Assembly (NCBI RefSeq): GCF_029542205.1
Contig: NZ_CP113783.1
Span: forward strand, 2,967,001-3,031,000
DNA: 64,000 nucleotides
Source: Pseudoxanthomonas sp. SE1
GTDB taxonomy: Bacteria > Pseudomonadota > Gammaproteobacteria > Xanthomonadales > Xanthomonadaceae
Direction: 5' to 3'
Part shown: positions 44,488 to 52,504 of the stretch, piece by piece
How the letters are laid out: the number at the start of each line of letters is the position of its first letter
Numbering within the stretch: the first letter of the stretch is position 1
Translations under genes and position numbers: made by a program
Notes under the pieces: model-generated
Seen by the model: only the letters and a program-made list of their open reading frames with translations
The model's database searches: none
Told to the model about the DNA's origin: nothing

Positions 44488-45933
44488 TCATGGCGGTCCG
44501 GCTTGCGGCAGGGGCTGCGCGTGCCGACCGACGACTGGCTCATCGTGCGCATGCCGCTCGCTGCGGTCCGGCACGACATCCGACGCCTGGGACACACGTC
44601 GCGCATGCGCGCGGCCCAGCCATAGCGCCAACGCGGCCCAGAACAACGCCAGCGGAACCACCACGCTGACCAGGCCACCGATCGCCAGGCCGATCCGGCC
44701 CAGCACGCCTTCCGCCTGCGCACCGACCACGTCGCCGGCGCGGTACACGAAGGTGTCGATGAACGCCTTCGCCTTGTACTTGTCCTCGCGATCGACCACG
44801 GTGAACAGCACCTCGCGCACCGGGCGCGTGATGCCGCGCTGCACCGCGCGATTGGCAGCCTCCAGCAGCACCAGCACGACGAACGACCCGTAGATCGCCA
44901 GGCCGATGAATCCCAGCGCCGTCGCCAGCGGCAGGATCGCCAGCGCAACGCCCAGGCCGAAGCGCCTGATGAAGCGCCCGGTCAGGGTGAGCTGGAGTAC
45001 CAGCACCGCGATCTGCGTCCACATGTCGATGCTGCCCAGCAGTGCGGCACGTGCGTCCGTACCTTCGGCGACGTCGGCGACCATCTGCATGCGCGTGAAG
45101 TACACCAGCGTCGCCATCACCGCCATCAGCAGCACATAGCCGGCGATCCCGCTCAGGAAGGGGGACCGGATCACCGAACGGACACCGGCCCATATGCTGC
45201 CGCCGATGCGTTCGGCTTCGTCCGGAAACGCAGGTGCATGTACGCCATTCGTTCCGGTGCGGTCCGGCGCGACCCTCACCAGCAGCCATGCGGTCAGCAG
45301 GCCGAGGGACAGGAATCCCGCCGAGACCAGCAGAAGGCTGGCGGTTCCCAACGGTTCGGCCAGTTGCGAGGTCAGCCAGGGCCCGACGATCGCGCCCAGC
45401 GTTCCGCCGATGGAGATCAGCGCGAAGAAGCGTCCGCCCTGGTCGCTGGTGAAGCGGTCGGACATCAACGCCCAGAACACCATGGTGGCGAACAGGTTGA
45501 ATACGCTGAACCACACGTAGAACACCTGGCCGCTGCGCTGCCCCACCGCCTCCGGCGCGAACATCAACAGCGCCCAGAAGCCCACCAGACCCAGGATGAA
45601 GAAGCCATAGGTCGCCGCGATGAAGTGCAACCGCCGCAACCGACTGACCAGCCAACCAAACGCGGGATTGACGGCCAACGTCACCAGCGCGGTGCCGATG
45701 AACAGCCAACGGATGCTCTCGATGCCGCGTTCCATGCCCAACGCATCACGCGCGGGCCGCAGCAGCATCAGTGCGGTGAGGACGAGGAAGAAAAAGCACG
45801 CCGCGATCAGGACGGGAACGGCTTCCCCGCGGCGCAGGTTGAACATGGCCTGCCACCTGCTAGGGGGCGGGTTCGGGCCCGCGGTGCGCGCGTCGGAGCT
45901 GCTCATGGATTGTCCTGGAAGCGGCGTGCTCAT
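44488..45933 (-). CDS. NTP/NDP exchange-like MFS transporter
   Basis: A 481-residue inner-membrane carrier with about twelve helices. Blocks such as GEAVPVLIAACFFFLVLTAL, RPARDALGM and TRPVREVLFTVVDREDKYKA are found in the Tlc/NTT-like and MFS-like carriers of free-living bacteria (often annotated 'NTP/NDP exchange transporter'). Free-living members probably do not import ATP; their substrate is unknown. The start lies 1 nt after the stop of the SDR gene (TGA-C-ATG), so they form an operon. An alternative start exists at MSSSDAR. Confidence 0.78.
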   Translation of the reverse strand: MSTPLPGQSMSSSDARTAGPNPPPSRWQAMFNLRRGEAVPVLIAACFFFLVLTALMLLRPARDALGMERGIESIRWLFIGTALVTLAVNPAFGWLVSRLRRLHFIAATYGFFILGLVGFWALLMFAPEAVGQRSGQVFYVWFSVFNLFATMVFWALMSDRFTSDQGGRFFALISIGGTLGAIVGPWLTSQLAEPLGTASLLLVSAGFLSLGLLTAWLLVRVAPDRTGTNGVHAPAFPDEAERIGGSIWAGVRSVIRSPFLSGIAGYVLLMAVMATLVYFTRMQMVADVAEGTDARAALLGSIDMWTQIAVLVLQLTLTGRFIRRFGLGVALAILPLATALGFIGLAIYGSFVVLVLLEAANRAVQRGITRPVREVLFTVVDREDKYKAKAFIDTFVYRAGDVVGAQAEGVLGRIGLAIGGLVSVVVPLALFWAALALWLGRAHARRVSQASDVVPDRSERHAHDEPVVGRHAQPLPQAGPP

Positions 45934-45934
45934 G

Positions 45935-46981
45935 TCAGCGGAAACGCGCGCCCGTCAGCGCTTCCGATACGTCCCAGAGACGCGCTGCAGCCGTGGCGTC
46001 CTGTGCCACCGCAGGCACCGTGGCCAGGCCGAGCGGGCCGCGCATTTCGTTCATGCCTGTCGGCCCGTAGTAGGCACCGGCCACGGCCTCGGGCGCCGTC
46101 GCGGCAAACAGCGTGGGGATCGCGCCCTGCGCCGCCGACTGCATCTGGTCTTTCCCGGCCGCCCACCGACGCCCCTGCTCGCTGTCCAGCCCCGGACCGC
46201 GTGCGACCAGTTCGGTCACCGCGATACCCGGATGCGCGGCCATGCTCGTGATTCCCCAGCCCGCCGCGTCGCTGCGCCGCTGCAGCTCGAAAGCGAACAT
46301 CAGGCAGGCAATCTTCGACTGCGCATAGGCCGCATACGCGTCATAGGCCTTGTCGGACTGGAGGTTGTCGAAATCGAGACCACCACGATGGACGGCGATG
46401 CTGGACAGCGTGACCACGCGAGGAGACGCACTCTTCCGCAACAGCGGCATCAGTTCCGCGGTCAGCGCGAAGTGTCCGAGATAGTTGGTGGCGAGCTGCA
46501 TCTCGAAGCCATCGGCGGACACGCCACGCTGCGGAAGCGCCATGACCGCTGCGTTGTTGATCAGGCCATCCAGGCGCGGCAGCGCCGTACCGAGACGCCG
46601 GCCCAAGGCGCGCACCGAGTCCAGGTTCGCAAGGTCGACCACTTCGAACTGGAGCCTGGCATCCGGCGTGTCCTTCCTGATCCTGTCCATCGCCTCGCGC
46701 CCACGCTCGGCGTTGCGCGCGGCGATCACCACGTGCGCGCCCGAAGCGGCCAGCGCCTTGGCATCTTCAAATCCCATGCCGCTGGTTCCGCCCGTCACCA
46801 GGAAGAAGCGGCCCGCCTGCGAAGGCATGTCCGCCAGGCTCCAGTCGGGCTTCGGCGCCGTTTGCGCCAGGGCAGCACTCGAACCGGCCATGGCGCCCAG
46901 CATCAGTGCCATCGCCGCGACGCGGCGTCGCCAGTGGGCTCGCGTGGGCTGGGTGCGTTCAATGGAGAGATCATTTCTCAT
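45935..46981 (-). CDS. SDR family oxidoreductase with export-like leader
   Basis: A 348-residue SDR. Residues about 1-40 form a basic, then hydrophobic leader (HWRRRVAAMALMLGAMAGSS, ending AALAQ), which looks like a Tat or Sec signal and is rare for SDRs. The SDR core then has TGGTSGMG, NNAAVMA, the Ser of TLSSIAV and YAQSK. The related second SDR at 47.4 kb lacks this leader. If exported, the nicotinamide cofactor would need to be carried along, as in Tat substrates. It is coupled to the downstream NTT-like transporter. A direct-repeat box lies about 260 nt upstream. Confidence 0.82.
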   Translation of the reverse strand: MRNDLSIERTQPTRAHWRRRVAAMALMLGAMAGSSAALAQTAPKPDWSLADMPSQAGRFFLVTGGTSGMGFEDAKALAASGAHVVIAARNAERGREAMDRIRKDTPDARLQFEVVDLANLDSVRALGRRLGTALPRLDGLINNAAVMALPQRGVSADGFEMQLATNYLGHFALTAELMPLLRKSASPRVVTLSSIAVHRGGLDFDNLQSDKAYDAYAAYAQSKIACLMFAFELQRRSDAAGWGITSMAAHPGIAVTELVARGPGLDSEQGRRWAAGKDQMQSAAQGAIPTLFAATAPEAVAGAYYGPTGMNEMRGPLGLATVPAVAQDATAAARLWDVSEALTGARFR

Positions 46982-47388
46982 CTTTTTTCACTCGCGTAGT
47001 GATGGGGGAAGGATTGCTACGGGATGTTTGTTGCTTGTCGGGCAGACGATCGGCCAACGAACGTCGAGCCAGTGCGTCGATGACCGGCACCACCGCTTGC
47101 AGCGCGCCGCGACGCATCGCGCATGGCATCGGAACCGCGATGCGGGAAACGGCAGCAGTGGGAACAGCCAGGAGGTTGCTGCGGGATCAGGCCGAAGACT
47201 TCCGCTTGCTCGTCGGCCTGACGCAAGCATCGTCTTCCACGTTTAAGATTGTTTTAAGCGCATGAGCGATCGGATGACGACGATCCTTGAACATGCGCAG
47301 CCGCGACATGGCACATGGACAAAGTCCCATGCCGCGGAAACACCACCATGCAGCGCGTACGGCATGGCAACACAAATCCGCGAGCAGA
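46982..47388. other. 407-nt region between two SDR genes
   Basis: No convincing gene. It holds the promoter region of the exported SDR and the direct-repeat box at 47242-47258. Two overlapping leftward frames of 69 and 80 codons exist but show no protein-like features. Confidence 0.4.
47242..47258 (-). promoter_or_regulatory. direct-repeat box TTTAAG-N5-TTTAAG (copy 1)
   Basis: TTTAAG-ATTGT-TTTAAG; read on the gene strand, CTTAAA-N5-CTTAAA. It fits the half-site spacing and sequence of PmrA/BasR-like OmpR-family regulators (HTTAAD-N5-HTTAAD). It lies about 260 nt before the exported SDR start. An identical pair of half-sites occurs upstream of the next SDR gene. Confidence 0.5.
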
Positions 47389-48345
47389 CTAGACAGCGAA
47401 CAGCGAGGATGCGGGTTGCGGCCTTCTGTCGGTCACGAACACCGTGTCGGTGAGCCTTTCCGATTCGCTCCACAGTCTTTCGGCGGCCTCCAGGTCCTTC
47501 GCCTGCATCGGCACGCTGGCCGGGCGCGGGAATCCACGCGTCTCGCCCATCCGGTCGGGACCGTAGTAAGCGCCGCCCTCCGCCTCGGGCGCGGTGCCGG
47601 CAAACAACGACGGCAACGCGCCCTGTTCGGCAGGCTGGAAAAGAAACCACAGATAGCGGCGCGCCATGCCCGGCATACTCCCTGCGCCCACGCCATTGAT
47701 CAGCAGATCGGTACGGGAAATACCCGGATGCGCCGCGATGCTCTGGATGCCCCAACCTGCCGCCACGCTCCGCCGCTGCAGTTCGAACGCGAACATCAGG
47801 CACGCCAGTTTCGACTGGCCGTAGGCCACCATCGGCTTGTAGTCGCGCTCCGACTGCAGGTCATGGAAATCCAGCGCGCCACTCCTGGCCGCCACGCTCG
47901 AAAGACTCACCACACGCGGACGGTTGCCCTTGCACAGCAGCGGCAGCAGGTGACCCGTCAGGGCGAAATGCCCCAGATGGTTGGTACCGAACTGCAGCTC
48001 GAAACCGTTGGATGTTTGCAGCCGGCGCGGGGGTGCCATCACCGCCGCGTTGTTGACCAGCAGATCCAGGCCGCCATGCGAACGGCGCAAGGTATCCGCA
48101 AAGGTTTCGATGGATTCCAGGCTGGCAAGATCCACCGCCGCGAAACGCACGTTGGCCACCGGGACTTCGCGGCGGATCTGCGCGATCGCGACGGCGCCTT
48201 TCGCTGCATTGCGACCCGCGACAATGACATTGGCGCCTGCCCGCGCCAGCGCCAATGCGGTCTGGAACCCTATGCCACCGGTCCCGGTGACGACCGCGGT
48301 GCGGCCTGTCTGGGGCGGAATGTCGGACGCTGTCCAATTCGCCAT
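47389..48345 (-). CDS. short-chain dehydrogenase/reductase (light-dependent protochlorophyllide reductase-like group)
   Basis: A 318-residue SDR without signal peptide. The cofactor loop reads TGTGGIG, one residue shorter than the usual TGxxxGxG; NNAAVMA, LSSVAA and YGQSK complete the site. It closely resembles the exported SDR at 45.9-47.0 kb (shared KLACLMFAFELQRRS-like helix and GWGI.S.AAHPGI blocks), so the two are probably an old duplication. The start at MANWTASD is the family start; the frame extends 95 codons further upstream without SDR features. A direct-repeat box lies about 290 nt upstream. Confidence 0.83.
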   Translation of the reverse strand: MANWTASDIPPQTGRTAVVTGTGGIGFQTALALARAGANVIVAGRNAAKGAVAIAQIRREVPVANVRFAAVDLASLESIETFADTLRRSHGGLDLLVNNAAVMAPPRRLQTSNGFELQFGTNHLGHFALTGHLLPLLCKGNRPRVVSLSSVAARSGALDFHDLQSERDYKPMVAYGQSKLACLMFAFELQRRSVAAGWGIQSIAAHPGISRTDLLINGVGAGSMPGMARRYLWFLFQPAEQGALPSLFAGTAPEAEGGAYYGPDRMGETRGFPRPASVPMQAKDLEAAERLWSESERLTDTVFVTDRRPQPASSLFAV

Positions 48346-48734
48346 GATGATTGCCTCTTCTGGTGATGCGGCGGGGTGGTCAACGCGATGACGCTGTCGC
48401 GCTGGATGACGCGGCGTCCGCACGACGCAGACCGCGCTCCGCGGATGACGGACACGTTCCTGCAGGCGCGTGCGTGGCGGCCTTCCTCCCATCCAACGCC
48501 TGCGTGGTGTCCGACGGAGGATGCCGACAGCGGCAAAGAACGCCGTGCGGAAATCGTCAGGCGGGAACTGCCGTTTCATCGGCATCCCGGACACGCTGAC
48601 TTCCACATTGCCCACCAAGTTAGGCAGCAATATTTAAGAGGACTTTAAGGCGGGCACGCAGTCACTGGTGTGCCGGCTCGCGGAGCGGCGCCAGATGGCG
48701 GCAGATCAGGATGGGCAATGTCGCGCGCGTTACC
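48346..48734. other. gene-free region upstream of SDR gene
   Basis: Holds the second direct-repeat box (48633-48649) and, at its right edge, the start of an Old Yellow Enzyme remnant. No intact gene was seen. Confidence 0.4.
48633..48649 (-). promoter_or_regulatory. direct-repeat box TTTAAG-N5-TTTAAG (copy 2)
   Basis: TTTAAG-AGGAC-TTTAAG, the same half-sites and spacing as the box at 47242. It lies about 290 nt before the SDR start at 48345, and about 85 nt left of the Old Yellow Enzyme remnant on the other strand. Likely bound by an OmpR-family response regulator. Confidence 0.5.
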
Positions 48735-48895
48735 GAGGGCGGATAGCCCTCGGCACGCCTTTCATCGGAAACCCCGGTCCGGTCGACCGCCTGTGCACGA
48801 AAACCCCGCAGTTCGATGCACCCTTGTCGGCCTACTTCGGCGATGGCGCCGAAGGCTACACGCAGTTCACCTTGCCCGAGGCGAACGCGGCCTGA
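48735..48895 (+). pseudogene. C-terminal remnant of Old Yellow Enzyme/NemA-type alkene reductase
   Basis: The frame reads GRIALGTPFIGNPGPVDRL then FDAPLSAYFGDGAEGYTQF, matching the end of NADH:flavin oxidoreductases (...IAFGRPFIANPDLVERL ... FYGGGAEGYTDYP). No FMN-binding barrel or start precedes it. The rest of the gene has been lost by deletion. The aldo/keto reductase gene follows 55 nt later, a common neighbour of such reductases. Confidence 0.65.
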
Positions 48896-48950
48896 CGGCG
48901 GCGGCGCGCTTCCACCTTCTTCCCCCCGTTCCCGCATCCAGGAGTCCACC

Positions 48951-49964
48951 ATGTCCCTCCACGACCTGCTTCCCGGCAAGCTCGGCTTCGGCACTGCCCC
49001 GCTCGGCAACATGTTCCGCGACATCCCAGAGGGGGAAGCGCGCGCGACGGTCGACGCCGCGTGGAACGACGGCATCCGCTACTTCGACAACGCGCCCTTC
49101 TACGGCGCCGGCCTGGCGGAAATCCGCATGGGCGAAGCGCTGGCCGACAAGCCGCGCGATGCCTACGTCATCAGCACCAAGGTCGGGCGACTGGTGCTGG
49201 ACGAAATCGAGGATGTCAGTGCGCGCGACCTCGGCGAGAAGGGCGACGTGTTCAAGTACGGCCGTCCGAACCGGATCGTCAACGACTATTCCTACGACGC
49301 CACGCTGCGCTCGATCGACGACAGCCTCACGCGCCTGAAGACCGACCGCATCGAGATCGCCTGGGTGCACGACATCGCGCAGGACTTCTATGGCGACGAA
49401 TGGCTTTCGATGTTCGAAAGCGCGCGCACCGGCGCCTTCAAGGCACTGGACCGCCTGCGCGACGAAGGCGTTATCAAGGCGTGGGGGCTGGGCGTGAACC
49501 GCGTGGAGCCGATCGAGCTGCTGCTGGATCTGGAAGGCCCGCGTCCGGATGGTTTCCTGCTGGCGGGCCGTTACACCCTGCTGGACCACAGCCGCGCCCT
49601 GCAACGCGTGATGCCCAAGGTCGCCGAACGAGGCCTGGGCATCGTGGTCGGCGGACCTTACAGCTCGGGCGCGCTGGTCGGAGGCCCCAACTTCGAGTAC
49701 GCACCGGCCACGCCGCAGATCCTCGACAAGGTGGCACGCATCAAGGCGCTGGCGGACCGTCATGGCATCAGCATGAAAGCCGCCGGTCTGCAGTTCGTGC
49801 TGGCGAATCCCGCGGTCGCCGCGGTCATCCCCGGCGCCAGCAGGCCGGAACGCATCGCCGAGGACCGTGCTGCCCTGCACGAGACGGTGCCCGTCGACTT
49901 CTGGCGCGACCTGCGCAGCGCCGGGCTGGTCGCGCCCGACGCGCCGCTGCCCGGCATCGGGTAA
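48951..49964 (+). CDS. aldo/keto reductase (D-threo-aldose dehydrogenase-like)
   Basis: A 337-residue aldo/keto reductase with a TIM barrel. The catalytic tetrad is present: Asp and Tyr in YFDNAPFYG, Lys in ISTKVGR and His in AWVHD. It resembles D-threo-aldose 1-dehydrogenase/pyridoxal dehydrogenase-like members (GFGTAPLGNMF near the start, VIPGASRPERI for the NADP phosphate site). GGAG precedes the ATG. It stands between two decayed oxidoreductase genes, suggesting a partly eroded redox operon. The substrate is probably an aldehyde or sugar but cannot be specified. Confidence 0.87.
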   Translation: MSLHDLLPGKLGFGTAPLGNMFRDIPEGEARATVDAAWNDGIRYFDNAPFYGAGLAEIRMGEALADKPRDAYVISTKVGRLVLDEIEDVSARDLGEKGDVFKYGRPNRIVNDYSYDATLRSIDDSLTRLKTDRIEIAWVHDIAQDFYGDEWLSMFESARTGAFKALDRLRDEGVIKAWGLGVNRVEPIELLLDLEGPRPDGFLLAGRYTLLDHSRALQRVMPKVAERGLGIVVGGPYSSGALVGGPNFEYAPATPQILDKVARIKALADRHGISMKAAGLQFVLANPAVAAVIPGASRPERIAEDRAALHETVPVDFWRDLRSAGLVAPDAPLPGIG

Positions 49965-50431
49965 CGGTGCACCGCGGGAGCCCGGATTCAGCCGGCCAAT
50001 TGAGTCCGCACGGCAAGCCCGGGATCCTCGTCGGCAGGGCTTGGAAAGCGACACGTCGCCGGAAATGACGTGCGCGCAAGCCGCCAGCGCGCGACGACGA
50101 CGCGTGGAGGCTTGCATGCGAGGCGCAGACGCTTGCCGCTGCAAGCCTCGAACGCTCGCCCGCGAAGCTCGAAGCGGGGAGCGCGGGTTTCCGCGACCTG
50201 CAACCGGACCTCCGCACCTTGCGGTCAGGTGTTCGAGGCTTGCTTCCCCGACGCTTCCGGACTCGCGCGCAAGTCTCTGCACCCCGCGCGCAGGGCTACG
50301 GCATGTCAGCGTCGGGAATCGGAAGGGCGCCGGCGAGGGTCCGCGGCTTGCGGCTGGGAGCTGACGCACCCGCGGGGGGGGGCTGGCCAGCGCGCTGGCG
50401 ATGCTCCCGGCGTCGCCTGCAGCCCTCTTGC
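49965..50431. other. 467-nt gene-free region with 13-bp inverted repeat
   Basis: No intact gene. It contains the perfect inverted repeat GCAAGCCTCGAAC (50141-50153) and GTTCGAGGCTTGC (50231-50243), further GAGGCTTGC words, and a G9 run at 50374-50382. The pattern suggests a rearranged or decayed segment rather than a promoter. It precedes the dehydrogenase remnant. Confidence 0.45.
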
Positions 50432-50734
50432 GGTGGTCACGAGGCGCCCGATCCCGGCTTCGCCACGGAGATCGGCGCCCCCTGGTTCATCAGGCAGGTC
50501 ATGCGGCTGCTGAGCCGGCGCATCAGGAAGCAAGCGGGGCGCCAAGGTGTGAGCTATTCATTCCTCTTCATGAAGGCCAGCGGCGATCAGTTGCGCGCAC
50601 TCGGCTCCCTGATCGACGCCGGAGCCATCCGGCCCGTCATCGACCGGACATTCCCATTCGCATCGACGAACGAGGCGATGGCATACGTCGACAAAGGGCG
50701 AACGAAGGGCAAGGTCGTTATCCGGATGGCATAG
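50432..50734 (+). pseudogene. C-terminal remnant of a zinc-type alcohol dehydrogenase/quinone oxidoreductase
   Basis: About 100 codons reading EAPDPGFATEIGAPWFIRQV, then YSFLFMKASGDQLRALGSLI and DAGAIRPVIDRTFPFASTNE, ending KGKVVIRMA. This is the C-terminal end of MDR-type NAD(P)-dependent alcohol dehydrogenases (DAG.IRPV.DR.FPF..T..A). The catalytic and NAD(P)-binding halves are missing, replaced by unrelated sequence. No start codon fits. A 5'-deleted pseudogene. Confidence 0.75.
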
Positions 50735-50833
50735 CGTTGCCGCGTGGAAACCGTCGTTCCCGCTCCGGGCGTGCAGCTGCCATGTCAGCCGCTGCTCTGT
50801 CCCTCACGCCAGAGGCAACACGCCGACGGGCCT

Positions 50834-51580
50834 CTACCGGCGGGCGGACCGTGCACGTTTTCCGTCGCTGCGTTGCGCAGCCGCACGACTTTGCGCGAAC
50901 TCCGGGAACGTCTCTTCGATCGAGTCCTTGTCCGGGAGGATGTAGAACACCCCGCCCTTCTCGAACGTCGGCTGCATGATCCGCTCGTAGAACTCGGGCG
51001 ATACATTGATGCAGCCGTGCGTGATGCGATTGTCATCGGGCGTGGGCGATGCGAGGCGTTCTTCACGCTTCTCGGCCGGGACGCCGGTGGCGGTCGGGTG
51101 GATGGATACCGCGGAATCGTAGTCCACCCACAGCACGCGTCCCGCGTCGATGGACGGACCGAAACCACCCACGAAGCGACCGGCAGGCGTCGTGCGATCA
51201 CGGCCTGGAATCTCGCGAAGCGCGAGACCGGCGATGCCTGGGGCCGTGTGGTCGCCGACCGCCGAGCCGAACAGTCCAGGCGCCGCACCGCGAGGCCGCC
51301 CATCACCGCCGAACACCAGGATCTGCGCGGATGCCTTGTCGATGATCGCGAAGGGATAGCCCTGGCTGTCCTTGGTGGCGACGATCCAGCCAGCAAGCTC
51401 GATCACCGTCCCGGAGACGTCCTGGCCTTCCGGAAGCTGGTCGGCGACGGCGGTCGCTTGCTGGGTGTCAGGCTCGGTCTTGGGCGCAGCGGAGCTCGCG
51501 AACGCCAACGTCAGCAGCAGCGCGCCAGAACAGGCACGGATTGCAGGGTGCAGGCAGGTACGAATGGCGCAGTTCCTCAA
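50834..51580 (-). CDS. L,D-transpeptidase (YkuD domain), exported
   Basis: A 248-residue exported protein. The leader (ACSGALLLTLAFASSA) suggests a signal peptide. The YkuD catalytic site is visible as SIHPTATG and RITHGCINVSPEFYERI, the HGC giving the nucleophilic cysteine. Such enzymes cross-link peptidoglycan peptides (3-3 links) or attach lipoproteins to it. The Lpp-like gene next door makes the second role attractive. The start is a TTG at 51580, poorly supported by a ribosome site. The C-terminus is arginine-rich and unmatched. Confidence 0.82.
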   Translation of the reverse strand: MRNCAIRTCLHPAIRACSGALLLTLAFASSAAPKTEPDTQQATAVADQLPEGQDVSGTVIELAGWIVATKDSQGYPFAIIDKASAQILVFGGDGRPRGAAPGLFGSAVGDHTAPGIAGLALREIPGRDRTTPAGRFVGGFGPSIDAGRVLWVDYDSAVSIHPTATGVPAEKREERLASPTPDDNRITHGCINVSPEFYERIMQPTFEKGGVFYILPDKDSIEETFPEFAQSRAAAQRSDGKRARSARR

Positions 51581-51669
51581 AACAAAACGGTATCAAGCGG
51601 AAGCCCGGCGGCCAGCAGCGGCCACCGGGTTCCAGGTCTCACGATTCGTCACGAACCGTGCAAGCGCGA

Positions 51670-51942
51670 TCAGCCGCGCGGCACGCGGCGCGGCGCCGCT
51701 TCGAGCTGCCGCACGCGGCCTTCGATCTGGTCCAGGCGCTGGTTGGCCTGCTGCGCGGACTGATTCGCGGCGTCGGCGCTCTGGGCCGCGCCCTGCACCT
51801 TCGTGTCGAGCTGATCGAGGCGCGAGTTGATCCCTGCGAACTCGTCATCGTAGGTGGCGCAACCCGCCAGACCCATGGCGGCGACGATCGCCACGCCGAG
51901 CACACGCGCCATCGCAAAGTGTTGCTTGGTATTCGTAAACAT
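51670..51942 (-). CDS. Lpp-like outer-membrane lipoprotein
   Basis: A 90-residue small lipoprotein. Its leader ends at the lipobox GLAGC, and the mature part is a long alpha-helix with heptad-like repeats (INSRLDQLDTKVQGAAQSAD, then QANQRLDQIEGRVRQLE), as in Lpp/OprI murein lipoproteins. It lacks a C-terminal Lys (ends RVPRG), so covalent attachment to peptidoglycan is uncertain. AAGGAGG precedes the ATG. An AT-rich TATATT at 51970-51975 (reverse strand) is a possible -10. The transpeptidase gene follows 89 nt downstream. Confidence 0.82.
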   Translation of the reverse strand: MFTNTKQHFAMARVLGVAIVAAMGLAGCATYDDEFAGINSRLDQLDTKVQGAAQSADAANQSAQQANQRLDQIEGRVRQLEAAPRRVPRG

Positions 51943-52504
51943 TCCAACCTCCTTCGTCTTGGGCCTCGAAATATATCTGTCTTTTAGCCTGAGCCATCAC
52001 GCGTCTTCAGCCTACGTTGGAGTACGTGGATGCGTTGTGAAGATGGCAACTCGCGCACGTTGCCACTTGAACCCATCGATCTCCAGGAGAATTCGCGGCA
52101 TTTGAACGACGTTGCGGACTTGTCCGCAGTCGGCGCCCTGCGCCGAGGCGAACAATCGACCTCGATGAACGAGTTGTTCTTGCGCGGAGCAACCTTCGAG
52201 CCTTCTTCGACGGATCAACGAGGAGAGCAATATGTCCCTTCACGTCGGCATGGTCTCTACCGCATCACCACGGCCCCGTGCGCAATCACGGATTCCTGCC
52301 AGCAGTGAACATACGAGACACCCGCAACCCGAGATGGCACGCCTCGGGTTGCTGCATGTGCATTCGGAGGCCCATCAATGCATCCCGACCTGGCATGCCA
52401 TATGAATATGCGCTCCACCTTCCTTGGTGCGAAAGCAAGAAACGGATATCGGCCGGCGACACAGGCCGATAGATTCTCCCGACACAACGAGACGGGAGTT
52501 GCAG
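51943..52504. other. 562-nt intergenic region, lower GC than surroundings
   Basis: Contains the Lpp-gene promoter region at its left and a weak 57-codon frame (52232-52405). Base composition is lower in GC than the flanking genes. No other gene was recognised. Confidence 0.45.
52232..52405 (+). CDS. possible 57-residue peptide, unrecognised
   Basis: An ATG frame of 57 codons with a good ribosome site (GAGGAG 6 nt upstream), starting MSLHVGMVSTASPRPRAQSR and ending HQCIPTWHAI. The amino-acid make-up is not typical of a folded protein, and no family is recognised. It could be the start of a gene truncated by deletion, or chance. Kept only because of the ribosome site. Confidence 0.25.
   Translation: MSLHVGMVSTASPRPRAQSRIPASSEHTRHPQPEMARLGLLHVHSEAHQCIPTWHAI

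Noticed and set aside
47262..47453. 63-codon forward frame just right of the direct-repeat box
   Set aside because: No ribosome site and overlaps the end of the SDR gene on the other strand.
50141..50243. Integron attC site
   Set aside because: The arms do not fit the RYYYAAC/GTTRRRY core, and no integrase is present.
52030..52308. 92-codon forward frame in the Lpp-SDR intergenic region
   Set aside because: No ribosome site or recognisable fold, and it overlaps a reverse frame of similar weakness.
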